From: an uncultured Kiritimatiellota bacterium
GTDB lineage: Bacteria; Verrucomicrobiota; Kiritimatiellia; RFP12; UBA1067
DNA length: 14,093 nt
Assembly: GCA_934654805.1 (NCBI GenBank)
Contig: CAKUGW010000083.1
Location: forward strand, 1-14,093
Reading direction: 5' to 3'
A model generated the notes under the pieces. That model had not been told where the DNA came from. It worked only from the letters and a program-made list of their open reading frames with translations, and searched no databases. Shown piece by piece: positions 6,418 to 14,093 of this stretch; position 1 is the first letter of the stretch; each line of letters opens with the position of its first letter. The translations under genes and the position numbers were made by a program.

Positions 6418-7791
6418 ATGAACAAGTACATTGAGCAAGTCCTGAAGGACGTCAAGGCGAAGAACGCGAACGAGCCGGAGTTCCTCCAGGCCGTCGATGA
6501 GGTGCTGACGACCCTCTCGCCCGTCATCGACGCGAACAAGGCCTACCAGCAGGAGGCCATCCTGGAGCGCATGGTCGAGCCGGAGCGCGTGATCATGTTC
6601 CGCGTGCCGTGGGTGGACGACAAGGGCGTCGTGCGCGTGAACCGCGGCTACCGCATCCAGATGAACTCGGCGATCGGGCCGTACAAGGGCGGCCTCCGCT
6701 TCGACCCGTCGGTGAACCTCTCGGTCCTCAAGTTCCTCGCGTTCGAGCAGGTCTTCAAGAACTCGCTCACGACGCTCCCGATGGGCGGCGGCAAGGGCGG
6801 CAGCGACTTCAACCCGAAGCAGAGCCCGCACACGCCCGGCAAGCGCTGCAGCGACCGCGAGGTCATGCGCTTCTGCCAGAGCTTCATGACCGAGCTCTAT
6901 CGCCACATCGGCCCTGACACGGACGTGCCGGCCGGCGACATGAACGTGGGCGGCCGCGAGATCGGCTACCTCTTCGGCCAGTACAGGCGCCTCGTCAACG
7001 AGTGGACGGGCGTCCTCACGGGCAAGGGTCTCTCCTACGGCGGCTCGCTGATCCGCCCGGAGGCGACGGGCTACGGCGACGTCTACTTCGCCGAGAACAT
7101 GCTCGCCATGCGCGGCGAGACGTTCGAGGGCAAGAAGTGCGTGATCTCCGGCTCGGGCAACGTCGCGACCTACGCGGCCGAGAAGCTCCTGCAGCTCGGC
7201 GCGAAGGTGCTGACGCTCTCCGACCGCTCGGGCGCGATCTACTGCAAGGACGGCATCACCCCGAAGATGCTCAAGGACGTCATGGTCCTCAAGACCGTCA
7301 CGCGCGGCGAGCTCGCCGACTTCGCGAAGAAGACGAAGGCCGTGAAGTTCTTCAAGGGCGCGAACAGCTGGCAGATCGCGGACGAGATCGACTGCGCGTT
7401 CCCGTGCGCCCGCCAGAACGAGCTCGACGGCAAGGACGCGGCCTACCTGCTCAAGCACGGCTGCACGCTCGTCGGCGAGGGCGCGAACATGCCGTCCACG
7501 CCGGACGCGATCGAGGCGTTCGTCAAGGCGAAGATCATGTTCTCGCCGGGCAAGGCCTCGAACGCCGGCGGCGTCGCGACGTCGGGACTGGAGATGTCGC
7601 AGAACTCCGAGCGCCTGAGCTGGACGTCCGAAGAGGTCGACAAGAAGCTCAAGGGCATCATGAAGGCGATCCACGACAACGCCTGGGCGGCCGCCGAGAA
7701 GTACGGCCACAAGGGCAACTACGTCATGGGCGCCAACATCGCCGGCTTCACGAAGGTCGCCGACGCGATGCTCGCGCAAGGCATCGCCTAA
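6418..7791 (+). CDS. gdhA: NADP-type glutamate dehydrogenase
   Basis: The 457-residue hexameric GdhA-type enzyme makes glutamate from 2-oxoglutarate and ammonia with NAD(P)H, or the reverse. Substrate-site motifs are intact: SAIGPYKGGLRF (Lys90), FKNSLTTLPMGGGKGG (Lys114, Lys126), DVPAGDMNVGGRE (catalytic Asp174), RPEATGYG near 213 and the dinucleotide fold at VISGSGNVATYAAEKL (243-258). Numbering follows the Clostridium symbiosum enzyme with a small offset. Compared with the form I remember (DFxP-KGK-SDxE), residues 134-144 (KQSPHTPGKRC) add about eight residues between the catalytic Lys and Asp. ATG 6418 has AAGGA (6402-6406) 11 nt upstream and agrees with the family N-terminus. The gene is single, led by a sigma-54 element and ended by a strong terminator. 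NADP rather than NAD use is assumed from subfamily resemblance. Confidence 0.96.
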   Translation: MNKYIEQVLKDVKAKNANEPEFLQAVDEVLTTLSPVIDANKAYQQEAILERMVEPERVIMFRVPWVDDKGVVRVNRGYRIQMNSAIGPYKGGLRFDPSVNLSVLKFLAFEQVFKNSLTTLPMGGGKGGSDFNPKQSPHTPGKRCSDREVMRFCQSFMTELYRHIGPDTDVPAGDMNVGGREIGYLFGQYRRLVNEWTGVLTGKGLSYGGSLIRPEATGYGDVYFAENMLAMRGETFEGKKCVISGSGNVATYAAEKLLQLGAKVLTLSDRSGAIYCKDGITPKMLKDVMVLKTVTRGELADFAKKTKAVKFFKGANSWQIADEIDCAFPCARQNELDGKDAAYLLKHGCTLVGEGANMPSTPDAIEAFVKAKIMFSPGKASNAGGVATSGLEMSQNSERLSWTSEEVDKKLKGIMKAIHDNAWAAAEKYGHKGNYVMGANIAGFTKVADAMLAQGIA

Positions 7792-7815
7792 GCGCGACGG
7801 CTTCGCCGCAAGGGA

Positions 7816-7847
7816 GGCGCGCGACCGGACTCGGTCGCGCGCCTTTT
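7816..7847 (+). terminator. Strong intrinsic terminator of gdhA
   Basis: A perfect 12-bp GC-rich stem (7816-7827 with 7832-7843) closes on a GACT loop and is followed by TTTT (7844-7847), 25 nt after the gdhA stop. It sits between convergent genes. Read from the minus strand the tail is CCTCCCTTGC, not U-rich, so it should stop gdhA transcripts much better than kinase transcripts. Confidence 0.9.
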
Positions 7848-7852
7848 CGCTC

Positions 7853-9033
7853 TCATGCGCGGAACTTCAGGACAAAGCGCGCACCGTGCGGCGCAACGGG
7901 TTCGCAAACGACGTCGCCGCCGTGAAGCCGCGCGATGCGGCGGACGATCGCAAGGCCAAGCCCCGCCCCGCCCGTCTCGGCCGCCCGCGCCGGATCGAGG
8001 CGGTGAAACCGCTCGAAGATCCGCTCCGCCTCCCCCGGCGGGACGCCGCGCCCCTCGTCTTCGACCGCCAGCCGGACGTCAGGCCCTTCGCGTCCGCAGG
8101 ACACGCGCGCCGTCGGCGAGCCCGAATGGCGAACGGCATTCTCGACGAGGTTGGCCAAGGCCCGTTCCAGCAGATGCGGATCGCAGACGGCACGCAGCGA
8201 CGGCGCGGACGAGGCCGCCACGGCGAGGTCGGTTCCGGCGGCGCGGGCGACGGGCTGGAGCCGCGTGACCGTTTCGCGCACAAGGTCGGCGAGGTCGGTC
8301 TCCTCCCGGCGGAGCACGTCCCCTTCCCGTTCCAGCCGCGCAAGGTCGAGAATCTGCTGGACGAGCGCATTCAGCCGCCCCGCCTCCTTCTTGACCATCG
8401 CCGCCAGCGGATCACGCGCGTCCATCAGGTCCGCTGCGCCGAGAATGCCGGTGAGCGGCGTCTTGATCTCGTGCGAAAGGTCGGCGACGAACTCGCGGCG
8501 GAACTTCTCAAGCCTCGCCAGCGCATGGATGCGCATCCGCTGGCGCCACGTCACGACGAAGAAGAGGATGACGCCAACGATGCCGAGCAGCCCGGCAAGG
8601 ACAATGACCACGAGCGCCATCGCAAACGGCCAGAAGATCCGATGAAGCGGCCGCCCGACGCCGATCCAGTAGTCGCCCGACCGCGCCGTCTTGAACAGGC
8701 ACAGGACGTCCGCCCCGCCCGTGGTGTCGTAGAAGCCGATGCGCCCCGAATCCTCGTCCTCGGACAGGAAGAAGAAGTCCCCGTGGCAGATGCGCAGGCG
8801 CAGGCCCTCCGCTTTGCACGTGGCGCCGAACGCCTGGATCGCCTTGAAGTCAAGCGTGCGCAACGGCTCGGCCAGCACAATCGCCGCAAGATCCGCCCGC
8901 GACTGGAGGTCCTGCTCGGCCCATGCCCGGACGTTCCGCTGGTAGACGACGAGCTGCCAGACGAACGCCGCGAGCACGGCGGCGAACGCCACCGCCGCGC
9001 AGACCGGGCCAATCCAGCTGAAGCGGTCTTCCC

Positions 9034-9037
<4 letters not shown>
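7853..9037 (-). CDS. Membrane sensor histidine kinase, orphan
   Basis: The 394-residue kinase has helix 1 (about 9-31), a periplasmic sensor of about 100 residues, helix 2 (about 136-163), then a short linker and the catalytic core with no obvious HAMP or PAS domain. Motifs: H-box FVADLSHEIKTPLTGI (phospho-accepting His189), N-box LVENAVRHSG (Asn300), G1 VEDEGRGVP (Asp327), F-box IFERFHRLD, G2 GGAGLGLAIV (356-365). The core resembles PhoR/WalK-type class I kinases, whose partners are usually OmpR-type regulators; none is encoded here. The start is GTG at 9037, overlapping the carB stop in a GTGA arrangement. The next Met is at residue 139, after the sensor, so GTG is the only sensible start. 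No good Shine-Dalgarno sequence is visible, which fits translational coupling to carB. The signal sensed is unknown. Confidence 0.93.
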
Positions 9038-12302
<3,265 letters not shown>

Positions 12303-12306
<4 letters not shown>

Positions 12307-12569
12307 GGGGAATAGTATATCAAAAATTCGGGCATCACTGTTGGGATGATGAGATGAGCCATCGTCTCCAGGCATTTCCGCTGCTCGGAAAGTTCCTTTT
12401 CGCTATAGCCCTCAACATCAAAGCAGCAATAGGAAGGCAACTCCCAGTAGGCAGTCTTGAAGCCGTCCGCGACAGGCTGTTCAAAGCACACCTTGACCGA
12501 TCCGTCCTCACGCAGTTCCGAATGCGTGATCTCCGTCTTGTCAGGCATCTCCATGTACTTGTACATCAT
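12303..12569 (-). CDS. Small hypothetical protein upstream of carB
   Basis: This 88-residue acidic ORF (or 87 if the second ATG at 12566 is used) has the best ribosome site in the window, GGAGGTGA at 12573-12580. That site lies 3 nt from the first ATG and 6 nt from the second, favouring the second. Its stop overlaps the carB start as ATGA. There is no signal peptide or membrane helix. The core (residues 10-75, with CFEQPVADGFKTAYWELPSY and YSEKELSEQRKCLETMAHLI) looks like a small globular alpha/beta protein. I cannot name the family. The last 13 residues (PTVMPEFLIYYSP) are read from the carB promoter patch and may be an unnatural tail, so the gene could be 3'-truncated. Its codons are less GC-biased than those of its neighbours, suggesting acquisition. 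Confidence 0.6.
12314..12322 (-). promoter_or_regulatory. Extended -10 promoter directly before carB
   Basis: The minus strand reads TGATATACT (extended -10, 5 of 6 in the hexamer), ending 7 nt before the carB ATG. Transcription would begin at about 12307, so the mRNA would have no leader or one base. There is no Shine-Dalgarno sequence before this ATG, and no clear -35. The element lies inside the last codons of the small upstream ORF. Confidence 0.5.
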
Positions 12570-12811
12570 GTCTCACCTCCACTGTTGAGATTCGAGGGGG
12601 TCATCACTTCAGCAGTTCCTCAAACCGGCCTTGTCCGGGCGCATCCGCTCGATCCGTCGCCCGAACAGTGCAAAGTATTACCAAAAAACGCCGCAGGACG
12701 GGAAATGGCCTGAACCACGGGAATCGCCATGCGCGGCATGGGAAAAGGGGCGTGGCGGACGAACGTGTCAAGCGGCCGTTTCTGGTGCGCATGGCAAGGC
12801 TCGGCCTGTTC

Positions 12812-12854
12812 GTGAATTTACAAAATTAGGTCTGACCTGATTCTGTAAATTCGC
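12812..12854. repeat. Near-perfect 43-bp palindrome, REP- or MITE-like
   Basis: Centred on T12833, 21-nt arms pair at 18 Watson-Crick positions, two G-T wobbles (12827/12839 and 12813/12853) and one mismatch (12823/12843). The arm ends read GTGAATTTACA on the left and TGTAAATTCGC on the right, with the core AGGTCTGACCT. It starts right after the stop of the frameshifted remnant on the minus strand but has no U-tract on either strand, so it is not a standard terminator. The GGTCTGACC core resembles palindromes of REP/RAYT-type elements as I remember them; no transposase is present. Confidence 0.75.
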
Positions 12855-13059
12855 TCACGCCACTTGGCGGGCGATGTAGGCGTCGATGTCGTCAAACACG
12901 AGCTTCTCGCCCATCGTGTGGAATGCGCCGAAATACTTCCGGATGTAGTCATAGACATTGTCGCGCGCGAGCAAGTAAGTCGGCGACCTCGCCTCCCCCG
13001 AACTTCAGCTGCCGCAATGCCTCCGAAGCGGAAGGCAGAAGACTCAATCGGTCCTGCGC
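12855..13059 (-). pseudogene. Frameshifted 3' end of an unidentified gene
   Basis: Two adjoining minus-strand frames look coding. The upstream frame (13059 to about 12966) reads LSLLPSASEALRQLKFGGG then EVADLLAR. The downstream frame (about 12977 to the TGA at 12855-12857) reads YLLARDNVYDYIRKYFGAF then HTMGEKLVFDDIDAYIARQ, with strong G/C at third positions. They join in the CG-dinucleotide run at 12962-12969, so a one-base slip (mutation or sequencing error) would fuse them into about 68 residues. A TAG at 13060-13062 closes the frame upstream, so the 5' part is missing or also shifted. I do not recognise the protein. Confidence 0.4.
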
Positions 13060-13269
13060 CTATTTGGCATGCTAACGCGCATGAGGTCATGCCAATTCAA
13101 GGCGGTGAACCTCATCATGGCCCAGATCGTGCGCGAGTTGACGTGGCGTTGACGGACATCCCGTTGCTTCTGGTGGATCTTGCCTGCCGTCAGGAGCCGA
13201 TCGTGAGTTCGCCGAGCGGCGCTTCGTCCAGGCAGAGGAAAAGCCTTTTCATAGCCGTGCGTCTTGAAG

Positions 13270-13299
13270 GTCGCGGCCGAGGCGGTCGTTGGCCGCGAC
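13270..13299 (-). terminator. Stem-loop after the sirtuin gene
   Basis: Perfect 9-bp GC-rich arms (GTCGCGGCC at 13270-13278 and GGCCGCGAC at 13291-13299) enclose a 12-nt loop, 11 nt beyond the sirtuin stop. The minus-strand tail after the stem (CTTCAAGACG) has no U-run, so it may be an mRNA 3'-end structure rather than a true intrinsic terminator. Confidence 0.45.
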
Positions 13300-13309
13300 G
13301 GCGGGGTTC

Positions 13310-14077
13310 TCAGAGCGCGAGGACGGCTTCGGCGAAGGCGCCGAGGTCGCGGAAGACGCCGGCGGCGTAGTCGTCGAGCGCGGTCTTCTGCGCATTCACG
13401 ACGAAAACGCGCCCGCCGGTCTGCAGGGTGTCGCGCGGCAGGCTCGCGGCTGGGAAGACCGTGAGCGACGTGCCGAGGACGAGAAAGACGTCCGACTGCG
13501 CCGCGAGCTCCCGTGCGGACGCAAACGCCGCTTCGGGCAGCGCCTCGCCGAAGAAGGTGATGTCCGGCTTGTAGACGCCGCCGCAGGCGCAGCGCGGCAC
13601 CTGCGCGGCGGCATCGCCCGGGAAGCGCGCCTTCAGGTCGGCGAGCATCTTCAGGATCTCGGCGAAGCCCTTCTCGTCGCCGCAGCGTCGGCAGTGGTGG
13701 CGAAGGGGCGAGCCATGCACTTCGTAGACATGGGTCGAGCCGGCCTTCTGGTGGAGCATGTCGATGTTCTGCGTCGCAATGCCCTTGAGGCAGCCGATGT
13801 CCTCCAGGCGCTTGAGCGCGCGATGGACGGGCCCCGGACGGAAGCGGTCCAGTCCGTAGACGAGATCGGCGCAGCCGCGATAGTAGATGGACGGATCGCG
13901 GTCGAACCAGCCGATGTCGAAGATGCGCTCGGCATCCGGCTGGCGGTAAAGTCCTTCCGGCCCTCGGAAGTCGGGGATGCCGCAGAGGGTCGAGACGCCC
14001 GCGCCCGTCAGGCAGCCGACGCACCGCGCGCCCCGAATCGCGTCGAGGAGTCCTGTCATTGAGTCTTCGCTTCTCAT
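13310..14077 (-). CDS. cobB: Sir2-family NAD-dependent protein deacylase
   Basis: The 255-residue sirtuin removes acyl groups from protein lysines, consuming NAD+ and releasing nicotinamide and O-acyl-ADP-ribose in the cytoplasm. Seen in order: TGAGVSTLCGIPDFRG (24-39, NAD pocket), TQNIDMLHQKAG (102-113), the catalytic His121 in VYEVHGS, zinc ligands CRRC (129, 132) and CAC (163, 165), KPDITFFGEALP (170-181), LGTSLTVFPA (201-210) and VVNAQ near 226. All key residues are present, and length is typical for bacterial CobB. The GIPDFRG form and FFGE loop look more like Sir2Tm/class I-U deacetylases than SIRT5-type desuccinylases, which is inference. Two starts are possible: ATG 14077, where the transcript would be leaderless, or ATG 14059 (residue 7), with an 18-nt leader but a weak ribosome site. 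It appears to be a single gene. Confidence 0.95.
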   Translation of the reverse strand: MRSEDSMTGLLDAIRGARCVGCLTGAGVSTLCGIPDFRGPEGLYRQPDAERIFDIGWFDRDPSIYYRGCADLVYGLDRFRPGPVHRALKRLEDIGCLKGIATQNIDMLHQKAGSTHVYEVHGSPLRHHCRRCGDEKGFAEILKMLADLKARFPGDAAAQVPRCACGGVYKPDITFFGEALPEAAFASARELAAQSDVFLVLGTSLTVFPAASLPRDTLQTGGRVFVVNAQKTALDDYAAGVFRDLGAFAEAVLAL

Positions 14078-14083
14078 GCGAGA

Positions 14084-14092
14084 ATTATACCA
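14084..14092 (-). promoter_or_regulatory. Extended -10 promoter of the sirtuin gene
   Basis: The minus strand reads TGGTATAAT, identical over nine bases to the RND promoter element. Start of transcription is predicted at about 14077, the A of the first ATG. The -35 region lies beyond the window edge and cannot be examined. Confidence 0.6.
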
Positions 14093-14093
14093 C

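Larger units (their letters stand above)
12570..13309. other. Region without an intact gene between the small ORF and the sirtuin
   Basis: About 740 bp with uneven base composition. It holds a 43-bp palindrome, a frameshifted gene end on the minus strand and a stem-loop after the sirtuin, each listed separately. Minor open stretches were examined: minus 12604-12792 (ends FEELLK then tandem TGA), minus 13190-13252 (20 codons starting MKRLFLCLDEAPLGEL) and plus 13030-13152 (ending NLIMAQIVRELTWR). Each has protein-like pieces but none is long or recognisable. The stretch reads as decaying, formerly coding DNA. Confidence 0.6.

Noticed and set aside
2745..6434. A 1229-codon plus-strand frame and an 1087-codon minus frame across the RND gene
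   Set aside because: Shadow frames with no domain signature; the RND frame is unambiguous.
6240..6437. A 65-codon plus-strand ORF starting MKQIIHGAEK before gdhA
   Set aside because: It runs through the dyads, the sigma-54 element and the gdhA start in another frame, has no ribosome site, and ends without recognisable features.
12307..12375. Longer carB start at 12375
   Set aside because: The extra 23 residues are unlike CarB, overlap the small ORF, and the family start is at 12306.
13081..13152. Plus-strand peptide ending NLIMAQIVRELTWR as a transposase remnant
   Set aside because: It looks protein-like but is short, stops at once, and I cannot match it to a family; kept only as a note in the gene-free region.

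Overview
The window is GC-rich chromosomal DNA from a Gram-negative-type bacterium: an RND pump implies two membranes, and PEP/pyruvate cycling plus NADP-type glutamate dehydrogenase suits an anaerobe. Codons end almost always in G or C, and only the short intergenic promoter patches are AT-rich. My guess is a gut or rumen Verrucomicrobiota/Kiritimatiellae-type organism. That is an impression of style, not a proven assignment, because no rRNA or other phylogenetic marker is present.

Layout. Minus strand, 116-2761: pyruvate phosphate dikinase (ppdK) with its own promoter. Minus, 2967-6089: an RND-superfamily inner-membrane transporter with no adaptor or outer-membrane partner here, and a 100-bp polypurine tract coding for a Gly/Glu/Lys/Arg linker. 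6090-6417: a 328-bp divergent regulatory region. Plus, 6418-7791: glutamate dehydrogenase (gdhA), preceded by a textbook sigma-54 (-24/-12) element and two spaced dyads, and closed by a strong intrinsic terminator. Minus, 12569-7853: a chain of a small unidentified ORF (ATGA overlap), carB (GTGA overlap) and a membrane histidine kinase. 12570-13309: about 740 bp of weakly coding, partly lower-GC DNA with a near-perfect 43-bp palindrome and an unidentified frameshifted gene end. Minus, 13310-14077: a sirtuin (Sir2/CobB) with a promoter at the window edge.

How the genes fit together. gdhA fixes ammonia into glutamate, and CarB uses glutamine-derived nitrogen to make carbamoyl phosphate. PpdK interconverts pyruvate and PEP. 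The sirtuin uses NAD+ to deacylate proteins, possibly metabolic enzymes. A nitrogen/carbon-node theme is plausible, but there is no single operon. No new defence or mobile system is evident. The most interesting items are regulatory: the sigma-54 architecture in front of gdhA, a sensor kinase translationally coupled to carB, promoters placed so that carB and the sirtuin may be leaderless, and the unexplained palindrome and remnants upstream of carB.
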